Of a DNA stretch of 64,000 nt, positions 32,517-46,071 are shown in pieces. Origin of the DNA: Macrophomina tecta (Eukaryota; Ascomycota; Dothideomycetes; Botryosphaeriales; Botryosphaeriaceae); assembly GCA_024180945.1 (NCBI GenBank), contig JAKSGN010000037.1, forward strand, positions 2,299,501 to 2,363,500. Direction: 5' to 3'. The first letter of the stretch is position 1, and each line of letters begins with the position of its first letter. Both the position numbers and the translations under genes were made by a program. The notes beneath the pieces were generated by a model that was not told the origin of the DNA, ran no database searches, and worked only from the letters and a program-made list of their open reading frames with translations.

Positions 32517-33218
32517 CACCCCCTTCGTGTGGTGGTAAAGCCAGCGCACGATAAGACAATAGCTATAGGCAAAAAGAATAACTACGTGCATAACTAAGAA
32601 TTAAACTTATAAACTCGAGGTTAAAAAAAGGATAGCGAGCGGGTTTAGTTATTAGGTAGGCTATCTCTACCTATACCGCTATGCTTCTTAAAGGTAACTA
32701 ATAAGTAGCTAATAATTTAGCCGAGCGGATTACTATAGGCTATATACATCTAAATAAGAAAAATAAAAAGCGTATAACGTTAAATAAAGAAAATAGAAGA
32801 AACTCGGTTATTTTATTTAGTTAGCGGCGTGAGTCCTAATTAGTTAACGAATACCTAATACTTCTACTTTAGCAGTATCTTTATAAGTCCGTCTATGATT
32901 ATATCGGCTATAAGCGTCTATCTAAAGTAGATATTACCTACTAACGCTTCTTGTCTAAGCTAGTAATAATAAATATTAATATAGCGTAACTTTATTATTA
33001 GTTTTCTAACGCTTTCTTCTATAAGCCGTAGAGTTATTTAGTTATTATACTAAATCTATATAAGATGGCCTAGATTAAACTATAGTTAGTTAAAGAATTA
33101 TTTCTACTAGAAGTACTACTTAGCTATTTCGGATAAGATAATGAGCTCTACTTTAGTAGTTAATATAGTAATAGTTAGTTATTTAGTAGCTTTCTAATCT
33201 ACTAGACCTCTAAATAGC

Positions 33219-33688
33219 TATAACGAGCGGGCCTCTACCTCTAAGAATCTAAATACTAAAGAGAAAGAAAACCTATCGAGGGGGTTTTTCTTAAGTAGGT
33301 ATAAAAAGAGGGTAAGAGCAAGTTAAATATACAATAAGACTAAGTACTACGTGCGAAGGCTGTATTACTAATAGAGTCTAAATTTTATTATTAAAGTTAA
33401 CTACGAAGGTTAAAGCTATCTAAGAAGTATAGTTTATATATATATAGAAAAGTATTTATAATCTAGTATTAATTCTATTAATCTATTTCTATAGAAGATA
33501 AATTATAGGGATTAAAGAGATTTAATTTATTTAATCTATATTTACCTAGGCGAGAGTATATAGATTAATACTTAGTATTATATAATATATATAACTTTCT
33601 TTATAGATCTTTCTACGGCGCGTATCTACGCCCTACTTTATTTTCTTATTCTACCTATTTTCTACTCTATAGAGGCTATGCTATAATA
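33219..33688 (-). repeat. 3' LTR of the nested gypsy element
   Basis: 470 bp; begins TATAACGAGCGGGCC (from TGTAACG) and ends GCTATAATA. It aligns along its whole length with 40481-40950. Confidence 0.92.
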
Positions 33689-33754
33689 CTATCCCCCCTT
33701 TTAGGGTTCTTCGGCCCGAAGAATTCCGTGGCTTAGTAGATATAAAATTCTTAT

Positions 33755-34340
33755 ATGCCTATATTTCCCGGTCGCGCGCGTTATATACTAATAATGGCTA
33801 GGACTACTACTAATTCTACTAAGCGTCGACGAAACCTAGCGGAATCTATTTCGTATAAACGTCGAGAGATGCTTTCTTCTTATAGCGCGTATCGGTCGTC
33901 GGGTTCTAAGTATTTTATAAGCATAGACTCTAGGAAGTATAGTTATTATTTATAGAAAAATCGTAAGTGCGACCTAGTAGTAACGTATAGAAAGTATAGG
34001 TTTTTCTTCTTCTAGTAGCTTTTCTGGCTAACTTACGTAGGGAATAAGGTGTACACGGAGATAGAATAACTAGAGAGATAGCTAGAGAAGGCGGAAGATA
34101 CTAAGATAATAGCGCATACCTATATATAGCGATTACGTAAGTAGCTAAGTTTAATAAATAAGAAGTATAAGAAGATATTTAATCGCGAGCTAGTGTCTAT
34201 TAAAAAGCTAGAGAGGCTTAAAAAAAAGAATCGCAATAGGCGACATATAGCTAGCGAGGATATATCGACTTTAGAATATTTTCTAAGTTCTTTTACTATT
34301 AAGGCGTCCTCGAGTTCTAGGGGTCTATAGCTAAATTTAG
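33755..34340 (+). pseudogene. Antisense accessory ORF of the gypsy element
   Basis: Between pol and the 3' LTR, on the strand opposite to pol, a single frame keeps protein character across stops. It has a basic start (MARTTTNSTKRRRNLAESIS), then SYSAYRSSGSKYF, a KNRKCDLVVTY segment with basic and Cys residues, and a long Lys/Glu/Arg coiled coil (LEKAEDTKI, NKKYKKIFNRELVSIKKLER, LKKKNRNRRH), ending in a serine-rich tail. The ATG of this frame is at 33794; an open frame begins at 33755. The stops are TAG or TAA, as RIP would create. Similar antisense proteins accompany some fungal gypsy elements; I know no function. Confidence 0.6.
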
Positions 34341-36499
34341 TAGCTAGGATTACATTTCTATCTAGAACTAAGTTATAGATAGATTTATTCTTCTAGGACG
34401 ATTCTATTTTCGTAGGAGGTTAGGGTTCTAGTAATAAAACTCTATAATAAGGTCTAGGTATATATTATTCTTTAGTATCTACTAGTTATTCTTATTCCCG
34501 TATTCTTTCTATTTAATAAGATATTTAAGCTAACGTCCGAATTACTTATAGTCTAGAATCTTTTTAACCGGGTATTAGTCTTTTTTAGTATTAGAGTTTT
34601 TTAGTATAATCTCTTTCTATATTTCTAGGATAGTAGTATTTTCTAGTACTAGCTCGAGCATTACTATATAAAAGATAGAATTTATTTATATATTCGGTAG
34701 TTTAAGTTAATACGTAACTTCTCCGAGTTTTTTTATAATTTCGAATAGATCGATTTTTTTAAAATCTAATTTATCACTCAGTCGCTTTAATTTAATATTT
34801 TTTATAAGGAGGTACACTTTATTCCCTCTTTTAAGGTTTAGTACTGTCTAGTACCGTCTATTATAGTATTTAGATATTATAATTTATATATATTTAAGGT
34901 TAAGACTAATAGCTTTATATAATTCTCTTAGCTACTTAGCTTTAAAAATGCCTTTCTAGGCTAATTTTCTACTTAGAATAGCTTTTCTATACGCATCTAG
35001 TTTAAAGCTATAGTTAGTAAAGAACGGGGATATATTAGTTAACTCTTATTTAGCGCTATTATAGGCAAATTATACTATAGATAGCTATATAGCCTAGTCG
35101 TCCTATAGATAGTTAATATAATAGTAAAGATATTATTCGAGAGTTTAGTTTATTTATTCTATCTAGTTATTAGTTTACGCGTATACTATAGTAGAGAGTT
35201 TATTCTTTACTCTAAGCTAGCGCGTTAGTATTTACTAAAATTCTAATTTTATTAGCTTATTTTTATTCGAGACTAATACTTTCGGTATTCCGTAATCTAC
35301 GAAGATATATTAGAGAAACGTATAGGCTAGCTATTTTATATTTAATACCTCTAGATAGGGTAAAAAGAGTGCATACTTCGTAAGTCTATTAATAAAGACT
35401 AGGATTAAGTCGTACTTAACTTCTATAATTAGGTCTCTAGACCTAGGTAGTTTTATAATAAAGTCTAGTATAATCTATTACTATAGTTATTCTAGAATTT
35501 CTAGGGGTTACAGTTATTCGTACGGAGTATATATTATAGCTTTACTTTAAATATAAAGGTCGTATTGCAAAACTATATACTAGATTATTTTTTATAATTC
35601 TAGAAAGTAGAAGTTTTATATAATTCTCTTAGTTATTTTATTAATATTCTAATATCTATACGCGGGTACTATATATATATTCTTAATAAGTACTTCTTAT
35701 AGTCTTATTAGAATATAGATTAATTCTTTAAAGAAAAGTATCCCTTTTCTATCTCGAGTAATACGTAAGTTATTTTTAAGCGCTAAAAGTTTCTACGCGA
35801 AGGAGTTTTAAGTATATACTTCTTAAATCTTCTAATGCCATAGGTTTAACTCGATATAAAGTATTAGAAAAGACTATCTAGTAAGAATAAGTAATTTATC
35901 ACTTATTTACTATAGTACTATAGGTTACGGCTTAATTCTTTCTTTTATATAGTCTATCCTTCTACTAAGCGCGTTAGTAGCGGTATTATCTATACCTTTT
36001 TTATATATAATCTTAAAATTATAGAATACTAATTTTTATAACTAGCGAACTTATCGTTAGTTTAGCTCTTTAGTTATAGTAAAGTGTATAAGATTCTAAT
36101 AGTTATAATATACTATTACTTATTAGTCGGCTTCTTCTAGGTAGTATCTCTAGTACTTAAATACTAAGATGATAGCTAAGAGCTTCTTATTATAAGTATC
36201 GTAGTTAAGCTCTACTAAGGTAAACTTTCTTAAGTAGAATATAATTAGGTGCTATCTATCTTTATTATTAGGCTAGCTAAGATATACTTCTAGAATAAAT
36301 TCTAATATATTAGTTTCTACTTTAATTAGTTTATTAGGGTTATATATTTCTAGAATAGATACTTCGTAAAATATTTTTTTTAGTAAATTAAAGGCTTACT
36401 ACTAATTATCTTTTTATTAGAAGCTATACTTCTTCTAAGTAAGTCGCGTTAAAGGTTTTATAATCTTTAAGTAGTTCTAGATAAATTTCTTATAAAAGT

Positions 36500-37300
36500 T
36501 TACGAATCTAAGAAAGAATTATACTTTTTTAATTATTTTTAGTACTAGCTATTCTCTAATAGAGTCTAGTTTCGAGTCGTCTATACTAATATATCTAGAA
36601 GTAATAACGAAGCCTAAGAATTCTATTCTTTATATATACTACTTATACTTATCGGGCGCGATAGTTAGATTCTTAGCTTAGAGAGCTTTTAGAACTTTTC
36701 TAATATACTTCTTATATTTCTCGAGTATTTCTAAGAAGATAAGGATATCGTCGAGATAAGCTAGATAAAAGATATCTAAGTATTCGCGTAGTATATTATT
36801 AACGAGTAACTAGAATATTACTAGTATATTAGTAAGCCCGAATAGTATTATTATATACTTATAGAGTTCTAGCTTTATTCTAAAGGCTATCTTTTATTCT
36901 TCTCCTTCTTTAATTCTAACTAAGTAATAACTTTTCTAGAGGTCTAGTTTTATAAAGTACTTTATATTTTCTAACTTATCCTAGAGCTTATTAATATATA
37001 GAAGCGAGTATTAGTTCTTAATTATAATATTATTAAGTTATTAATAGTCGACGTAGAGGTATAACTTACTATTCTTCTTAGAAACGAAGAGGATTGGATA
37101 TTTAGCTAATAATATTAATAGCTAAATATATTCTTATTTAAGATTCTTCTTAATATATTTTTTTAAAGCCTCTATTTTCTTCTTTAATAAAAAGTAGATA
37201 GGCTTATAAGCCGGTTTTATTTCTAGCTTAAGCGGAATTTTATAGTTCTATAGTTAATATTTAGGTAAGTCTTCCTTTTCTCTTTCTTAGTAAATAGTAA
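36500..37300 (-). pseudogene. Gypsy reverse transcriptase region
   Basis: The readable core is described under the element: substrate-loop block near 36950-37110 and YLDD near 36740. Downstream on the minus strand (36400-36700) a connection/RNase H region follows, with stops. Confidence 0.8.
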
Positions 37301-40300
37301 CTAAGTTCTAATACTTATCGAGTACTATTTCTATCTCTAGAATTAGAGATATTTCTTATAGTTTCTACTATATCTCTAAACTACTATATTATCTTCTTTT
37401 AATTCTCGCGAAATCGTCTTCTTTAATAAAAGCTAGATAGTTCTTATTTCTTAGCCTTTCTTATTAGGCCCTAGCTAATGCTCTCTACTATACCACCGGT
37501 AAGAGTTTAATATATATAAAATAGATCTATTATTCTTATACTATATACGCCTAAATACCTCTTCTAAGATTATTTAGACGTCTATAAGCGGTTTTAGAAC
37601 TACTAATTACTTCCACGAAGTCTTACTCTTAGCCTTATACTATCTCTACGTAGTTCTTTATAATAAGTATTATATCTAATCTTTAGAAATACTTAATTTA
37701 GTAGGGCTTACTCCGCTTAAGATATTATATTTTACTAAGAAGGCGGCATCTCGCGCGCTATAGTTTTAGTTCTATCTTAGGCCTTTCTTAAGGTTACTAT
37801 TAATACTACTATTACTAGGCCTTACGCTACTATTTAAGTCTTATATTTCTTTTAATAATTTAAGGATATTATTTCGCTTAGTAGGGCTTATTTCTATAAT
37901 AGAATTATATTTTACTAAGAAGGCTTCGTCTTTTATATCGTAGTTCTAGTTCTAACTTATACTACTATTAGAGTTATCTATATAGCTATCGTTTTTAGAC
38001 CTTACGCTAGCTACTTCTTAATTTATAATAGATAAGAGTCGCTATAGAGTATTTATTAACCTATTTTCTATACGTAAATCGAATTTTTATAGAAGATTAT
38101 TAATCTCTTTTTAAAAGATAATTTCGTCTTCTTTACTAAAGTTAATAATAGGTTTTTATATTCGAATCTAGGGTATATCTAGAATAATATTATACCTAGA
38201 AATTTATTAGATATTAAGAGAAATTCGTTTCTAATAGTTCTTAATTTAGAGGGTAACTTTCTTTATTTCTATCTTTATTTAGTCTTTTTTATAAGCTATC
38301 TAGGATTCGTTAAATTCGCTAAGCGAATACGGTTTTTATTTCTTATAATAAGAAATATTTATTCTTTATATAAGCTCGTTATAGATAAAGTTTTTACTTA
38401 ATTCTATATTAATTAAAATTTTAGTAGATACTTCGTTAAGTATTTCTTATATTTTAAATTACTTTTAAAGATTAGGTCTAGTAAGAATTTCTATATTCGT
38501 TATACGTAATACTATATAAAGGGACCTAGACTATAGCCCCTAGATTAATTCTAATACTATAGGGCTATCTAGTTTTTTAGCTTTGGATAGCTATAGATTT
38601 TACTATATATATAGTCTTTTTATTTATTAACTTAAAGGTATACTTATTTCTAGTTAGTCTATTTATTAGTATATAACTATTTTCGCTAGTAGACTATATC
38701 CTTTCGTACCTAGTATCGAAAGATAAGTATATTAAGTTTCTCGTCCGGTATCTATTATAATATATAGTTTTAGATAATTATCGTATTATACTAATAAAGA
38801 ATCCTTACTAACTCTTAAAGAAAGTTATAGTCTACTTATTATTAAGCCGTTATTTCTTAATAATAAAGTATTACGAGCGCGGTTTTTTTTATAATAATAA
38901 GTTCGTACTTCTTTCTATCTTACTTAATTTAGGTTTTCTAGGGAGTCCCTTAGCACTATATCTATAGTATTATAAGGGCTAACCCTCTCTTATAGAAAAT
39001 TTAAATTATCTAGGCGAGTTAATCGTTCTTATTTATTATTTCTACGCTAATTCTATACTTAGCTATAAGGCGCTTAAGTTTTAAAAGAGTTATAAAGTCC
39101 GGTATAACTTTTACTTTATTATTTATTAAGTTATATAGTTCTCTAGTTTTACTATTTACGAGCTCCTCGTCTAAGGAAAAGCTATTAATAATATTATTAG
39201 TCTCGATAACTTCTTTATTCCTAGTTATTATACTAAATTATCGAGGTTTATAGAAGTACTATCCCGATATATCTTTACTACTTTAATATATTTAATAGTT
39301 ATTATCGTAGCAGGCTATCTAGTATAGTATATTATAGTTATCTTAGCGGGATATAATCGATACTTCGCGCTAAGCGCTCGAGGTCTACTTTTTATCTTTT
39401 TTATTACGAGGGTTCTATAGGTACTTAGAAGAGAAGTACTTATTACTACTATAGATAATATAAAGTTAATTTTTATAGTGCTACTTCTACTTATTTATCT
39501 AGTTTAAATTAGGTCCTTTAGGCTTCTTATTATTATTTTAACTATTATTATTACCCTTCTTAGAATTCTATCTATTAGCCGTATTAAGAGCTATAGCGTC
39601 TTTATCTTCGAGGGTTATTCTTTCTTAGCGGGGCTTTAAGGTATTAGCTTATTAGGAACCTATCTTCTATTTATATATATAACTATTAATTTAAGATATA
39701 AGGTCTACTATCTTTTAGAAGATAGATAGGTATTTATAGATAATTATATTCTTCTTAACTTCTTTCTTTAGGCCCTTATAGAAGAGATCGTAGAAAGTCT
39801 TATTTAATTATTTAAGATAGGCTATAAGCTACTAGAACTTAGTTACATAAATAGCTATAGATTCTAGTTATTTAATAGTTATAATATCGTTAGAAGCTTT
39901 ATAGACTTTATCTTAATTATTAAAAGTAGCCTTAAGGTTATCTATAAATCTCGTATAGGTATTAAAGATTTTCTTAGTCTTTTCCCGTCTCTTCTTAAGA
40001 GAGTGTTTATTAGTTAAGTAGTCGCGAAGATATAGTTTTATCTATATCTCTACTATTCTTCTAAGATAGATTAATATAAAGAGTATTTTCTCGGCGTCGC
40101 TATTAAATTACACTTAATTAAACTAGAGGTAGTATTATATCTAGAGTAGAAAGAATTAGAGCTTTTTTCTATTTTTATTAAACTTCTTAGATACTACTAC
40201 TTTAATCTTAGTAGTACTTTACTTTATTATATACTTAAATAGTTAAGCGTTTTAAGCCTTTAGCTTCTTAATAAGCTATAAGAGCTTAGCTCTAGTAGGC

Positions 40301-40480
40301 TTTATTTACTATACGGGCTAAGCTAGCCCCTAGGTATCTTAAATCTAATTCTTAGTCGGGTCGATCTCTATCTAAGATTCTAGTACTATTACTATTTTCT
40401 AAACTCGTTAGGGAATAATATCTTACCTAATAAGACTTAATTTTAGAGCCTTTCTCTTCTTATAAGAATAGTAGTTAAAG

Positions 40481-40950
40481 TATAATAAGCGGGCCTCTAC
40501 CTCTAAGAATCTAAATACTAAAGAGAAAGAAAATCTATCGAGGGGGTTTTTCTTAAGTAAATATAAGAAGAGGATAAGAGTAAGTTAAATATATAATAAA
40601 ACTAAGTACTACGTGCGAAGGCCGTATTACTAATAGAGTCTAAATTTTATTATTAAAGTTAATTACAAAGGTTAAAGCTATCTAAGAAGTATAGTTTATA
40701 TATATATAAGAAAGTATTTATAATCTAGTATTAATTCTATTAATCTCTTCCTATAAAAGATAGATTATAGGGATTAAAGAGATTTAATTTATTTAATTTA
40801 TATTTATCTAGGCGAGAGTATATAGATTAATACTTAGTATTATATAATATATATAACTTTCTTTATAGATCTTTCTACGGCATGTATCTACGCCTTACTT
40901 TATTTTCTTATTTTATCTATTTTCTACCCTGTAGAGGCTGCGCCGTAATA
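40481..40950 (-). repeat. 5' LTR of the nested gypsy element
   Basis: 470 bp; begins TATAATAAGCGGGCC and ends GCCGTAATA on the + strand, so it retains more of the original right end (CTGCGCCGTAA) than its partner. Confidence 0.92.
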
Positions 40951-40955
40951 ATAGT

Positions 40956-43900
40956 ATAACGAGCGAGCCTTAGTAGCTTCTACGTATTTCTTAATTATTT
41001 ACGTATGCCATGTTACTACTAATTATAAAGATATTTTATTTATTCTAGTAGACTAAGCTGTTAAAGTATAGGGCGAGCTTCTTTATTTCTCCGAGGTATT
41101 TAAGAAGTCTCTACGCTAGTATAAGGTATTAGTAGAAAGAATTAGTTAGATACGCTAATAGAGCTAATATAATAAAGATAATATTCGCTCTTATACTAAT
41201 TATAGCGAACTATACTAATTCTATCTTACTTTAGAAGATATAAATATTTTATAGTATTATATATAAGTTCTTATTTAGTATAAAAGGCTTATCTTATAGT
41301 AAAAATATTACTAGAGCATTTACTTTCTTAATATTATATTTAGTAATTAGGCTATTAATATAGAATTTCTAAGAAAGCTAGAGTAAACGCTCTTATCGAT
41401 TATAGACTATACGTAGTATAAGAAACTACTAGATTTCGCCTATTATACATATCTCGTAGCGTTAAAATAAGTTATTCTAGAATATCTCTATATAGTACTT
41501 ATTATTTCTATAATAGGCGATAATAATATTATTAACGAAGAAGAAGATAAAGAAGTAACTATTTATATAGAGATATAAAGCGTCTAGAATTAGTTCTAAG
41601 CCGAGTTCTATAAGTATATTATAGAAGTAATATTACTAAAGCGCTAGTAACTCTTTAAGGCCGTATAGCGCTTTAAGTAGTTAAAGAACTTATTTATTCT
41701 TTAATATTATTTCTTTTAGTAGCTTGCAGTACGTTATTTACTTAAGTAAAATGTATAAAAACGCATTTATAATATTATATTATTTTATTTTAAGGTTAAA
41801 GGCATAAATAATAGCTATAAGTACTTAGAAAATATAAAAGGCTAGAATAGCTATAAAGATATCTTTCTAGGTTATTTATAGATTACTTTTAATATAAATA
41901 CGTATCTTATATTTTAGTAGATAGCTATTTTCGTTAAATTTATACTTAAATATCTAAGTAAGTAGTATTACCTCCTTAGTATTATTTTATATATCTATTA
42001 CTAAAATAACCTTCTATACTTCTTTATTCTAGATTTTCTATAGTTCTATTTCTACTACTTTAAGAAATTTAGGTCTAAGTAAATATATAAGAAGTTCTTT
42101 AAACGTCTTTAGCTCTAGTAGAAATATATCTTAATACTAGTAAGGTATTTATATAGTAGATAATATAGTAGTAAATGATATTCTCTAGGCTTAATCTAAG
42201 TACTAATTAAGTAAAAGTTATATAATATAGGCTAATCTACGTGTTCTTTTACCTTAAAAAATTAAATTTAGGTTTACTTTAGAGCTAATTTCTAATTTTC
42301 TTAGTACTTAGTTATTTCTGCTGGCTATAGGGTCTAGATTAGTATTATACTAGACTAGTATTAGTAGTTCGAGTCTTAATTATTATTTTTTATTACTCCC
42401 TAAGGCTTAAGATGCTAGTTAGTAATATTATTCGAGTATTATAGGCGTAGTTTCTAAATCTAGCCCTAGCTCTTAATGATTCTAGATTTAACTACTTTCG
42501 TTACTAGTCAGTTTAGTACCTTATATTTAATACGCTTAAAGGCTACTTTTAGGCTACTCTTCTTATAAGTTTAACCTATTACTCGTTATAAATGGTAATA
42601 GCATTAGTAATTAAATAAGTAAATTTAGTTAATAGCTACTACTAGCTTCTATAGCTTAGTACTATTTACTTAATTTAAGAAACTTATCTTCTAAAGATTT
42701 AGTACTCGTTAATAAGGCTAAGGATAATATAAGATCGTTATTATTTAGATAAATTTATAGGTATATAAGAATTTATTCTTTCTTAGCTTTAGATACTTCT
42801 TAATAGTACTCTTAATTATAAGGTAAGTATTTACTATTCTTATTAAACGTAATATCTTAGACACGTATAATTTTATCTATACTTAGTATCTAGATTTAAA
42901 AGATGTTAGTAGAGTTATATCTAACTAAGTATTTAATTAGTACTCGTTTCTAAAGCTTTTAGGTATATAGAATTATCTTATTTAGTGCATACGCTTTATA
43001 GCTATATATATATAGGTGGCTAATATTTAGCTTTTTACTATAAACTATCTTAAATAGAGTCTTCTAGTTAAGGCCTTTGGCTAGTATTTAGTTTAAGATA
43101 TAAGTAGCTGTATAGATATATTCGGGCTAGTAGTAATTAGATAAATTACTACTAATTTATAGTGCCCTTACTTTTAAGATAAGTAACTATCTAAAATGTT
43201 TAGTATTACCGTTTTACTTAGATATTTAAAGACTTAATACCTTAAGAATAATTTCTCTTCTTTATAGTTCTCTTTAAAAGGCGGTTTCTAGGGACTTTTC
43301 TCTATCTAAGTATAAGAAGACTACTTTTTATTAAAAGTATTTTTTAATTATTCGTTTTATTAATAAGATAATATCTATATAGTTATTCTTATTTACGTAG
43401 ATTATTATAATTATATACTATATAGCTACGTATTTAAGATATATTATCTATATATACCTATTAGCAGCTTTGATTATCTAAATAAGATTAAATAATATTC
43501 GAAAGAATAGTTTTAAGAATAATTCCTCGGGCGTTATATTATATAAGATAATTTAATAAGATTTAGCTCGAGTATATATATTATAGTACTATAGTATAGC
43601 TTCTTTTATAATAGCTATACCCTTTATAGTAGTTAGTAGTGCTTTAATAACTATAGATAATACGTAAGTAAAGACTTTATACTATTACTTAGCTAGATAC
43701 TTTTAGATTATAAGTTCTATAGTAATTTAATTTATTAGATTCTTTGCTTTATTAAGCTCTATAAAGTAGAGGTTTTAGTAGGGCATTAGTTCGTATATAA
43801 TAATATTTTTCTTATAAAGAACTAGGCGGCCTATATTAAGATAAATCTCTTTCTTATTTACCTTAGTAACTAATACGAGGTTAGCTATAAATAAAGGCAC

Positions 43901-45533
43901 GTAAGTAGTATCTAGTAGTATTAGAATTTATTATATTAAGTAATAATAAGCTTTAATAGTAATAGTACTAAACGCTTTTACTAGAATACATATATTACCG
44001 CTTATAATGTAGTTATTTAGGCCTATATTATATGTTTTAGTAAACTGCTTCTTTATATATTAATTATATATATAGTGTAAGAAGCTAGTATTAACTATCT
44101 ATAAAAGCTATAGCGTAGTTAGTTTACTATATTTAGCTATAAGTAATATAGTAATAATAGCTATAAGCGCTACTAGATCTTTATTCTTAGAATCTTCCGC
44201 TTAAGCTATTAAGTTCTAATAATCTTAATCTTTATTAGTAGGTTCGCCTTCTTTTACTCTTCTAGCTAGTGCGCATTTAACTATTACTTTAGTACGTAGA
44301 TTACTTATCTTCTTTTAAAGTTAAGCCTAAATGTCCTTCTTTAGCTTCTACCCTAATAGGTATATTTATTCGTTTAGGTAGTAGTATTTAGCTATCTAGT
44401 AAAGTATACTATATAGGTATAGCCTCAGTGGTAGACCTTTTAATTAGAGTTTATTACAAAGTATTACTACTATTATTATTTAAGTAGTATCTTTGTCTTA
44501 AGCTGCTTACTTACGCCTTACGTACTCTTAGTAATCGGTAATATAGTTAATAATGCTTAGTTTAGTTTCTATTGCTTTAGAAGATTCTCTAATAGCTATT
44601 ATAGCATATTTAGAGTTATACGAAAGAAGCGTATTAAGAAAGATATTATTACCTCGCCTTAATATAACCTTAGCTATCTTTAGAGCTTTAGCTTTATAGA
44701 CTATTTCTTTCTATTAATTTAGCTATTTATCTATATTCTAATTATTAGGAGGCTTTTCTAGCTAGCGAAGCTAGTTAATAATAAGGCATTTCTATATAGC
44801 GGTAGATAGCTTAATCCTTACTTACAGAGCTCTAAGTTAGTAGTACGGGTGCGTATTAAAAAGATTCTAAAGAATTGGTTAAAGCGAGACTTCTATAAAG
44901 TTATTAATAACTATTAAAAGATTATTAATTTTCTTATAAATACGCTCGTAGTCCTTCTTTTCCTCCTTATAGTTATTTAGATCGAGACGGTAATAGTTAA
45001 TTATCTACTCTTATTATCGAGTTGGCTTAACCAGTGCCGCGAATTAGGCTAGGCGTTCCAGCTTGCTTAGATTAATATATTTAAATATATTAGCGCGTTG
45101 TGCGCGTGATTAAATAAGGTTAAACTAGATATCCTAGTCTTAAGAGCCTTTTAAAACGATTATTAGCTTCGAGGACGTTATAGTTGTTGATTTTAATTTT
45201 AATACGTTGTTAATTGGATCGGTTCGTCGGTCGCACGCGTGAAACGGGCCGAATAGATTAAGTAATCGCTTAGAAACGTAGTAATGCTATTAGCTATAAC
45301 TCGCTTATACGCGTAGCTACGCTATAATAGGTGCGGTTAGCTATTATTAGCTATTATTATACCGTAGTATGCGCCTTTGGTTGGCTGATGACGGTTGAGG
45401 TTGCGTACTACTAGTAGTACCGTGTGCTTAAGCCGCTTTGGATGTCGACTAGATGCCTTAGAATAACTGAAAGGTAGTTGTAGATGATGCTTTAGATGGC
45501 AGAAGGCATTAAACGTATATCCGGGCTTATAAC
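40956..45533 (-). pseudogene. Copia gag-pol, RIP-mutated
   Basis: The minus-strand internal region colinear with 59482-64000. The gag start codon equivalent is mutated (ATG to ATA) near 45190. A primer-binding-like sequence next to the 5' LTR corresponds to that at 59482. RT and RNase H lie toward 41000-42000. No frame of more than about 60 codons survives. Confidence 0.85.
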
Positions 45534-45670
45534 TATTGGATTTAGTAGTGATACTATTAATTAAGAATGAGTGGCATAAGGCGTAAGAGGGACGCTTAGG
45601 GGAGTCCTCTTATTAGTCCTCTTCCGTGACTAAGCTAAAGTTTATTGTACACACACGTGATATTCCAACA
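45534..45670 (-). repeat. 5' LTR of the copia element
   Basis: 137 bp, first base altered to TATTGGATTTAG and ending TATTCCAACA, followed directly by the CGTAC target duplication. Confidence 0.92.
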
Positions 45671-45675
45671 CGTAC

Positions 45676-46071
45676 TATGCTGCTTGGCAATTATCTCTGT
45701 CGGTTGCTATTTAATGGGTTAAGATCTAAGGTCATCTACCATGTAACCTTGCCGTATATGCCGCAATAGGCCCGTCGGGTACCGGCTATTCCCTACCAAA
45801 CTAACTGTAATACCACTTCCACTTAAAATGATCGCGATGATTTGTAACATTGTTCTAGGTAAGCATTATAGACGAGAGGTGTTATTTATATATCCTTTCT
45901 GTGTTTAATGACCGAATAGTTACCTTCGGTAGTATCATCGTGTAAAATCAGTTATAGAAGAGCCCAACCTAGGTGGGAACATTACGGTCACTTGTTCATC
46001 TGCCTGTTGTTGGGAGAGGAGCTCAATTATCTCTGAGTAATCGCCATGGAAGAGTGACCCATATTGACTTC
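45676..46071. other. Spacer between copia and a secreted-protein gene
   Basis: Moderately AT-rich, with no open frame on either strand that extends beyond shadows of the neighbouring gene. It holds the 3' flank of the minus-strand gene at 46072. Confidence 0.45.

Larger units (their letters stand above)
33219..40950 (-). mobile_element. Ty3/gypsy LTR retrotransposon nested in copia
   Basis: 7,732 bp with 470-bp LTRs at 33219-33688 and 40481-40950 and a target duplication ATAGC (33214-33218) / ATAGT (40951-40955), the difference being a C-to-T change. Coding is on the minus strand. At about 36950-37110 the translation reads ILFVSKKNSKLYLYVDY and YSLLYINKL, and at about 36735-36780 YLAYLDDILIFS, the gypsy reverse transcriptase with its YLDD active site. 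The regions for gag (about 39400-40400), protease and integrase (about 34800-36000) are too stop-ridden for full reading. Nearly every frame is broken by TAG/TAA, consistent with RIP. It inserted into the copia element at its 3' part. Confidence 0.92.
32380..45670 (-). mobile_element. Ty1/copia element interrupted by a nested Ty3/gypsy element
   Basis: The element reads on the minus strand. It has 137-bp LTRs at 45534-45670 (5') and 32380-32516 (3'), and a perfect 5-bp target duplication CGTAC at 32375-32379 and 45671-45675. Removing the nested gypsy insertion (33219-40950 plus one duplication) leaves about 5.55 kb, normal for copia. The internal regions at 40956-45533 and 32517-33218 are the reverse complement of the element at 59345-64000, where gag, protease, integrase and RT motifs can be read. 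All frames carry many TAA/TAG stops and the sequence is extremely TA-rich, as expected after RIP. Inactive. Confidence 0.93.

Noticed and set aside
32517..45533. Looked for CRISPR-like or tandem arrays in the TA-rich block
   Set aside because: Repetition is explained by LTRs and RIP-driven low complexity; no regular spacing.
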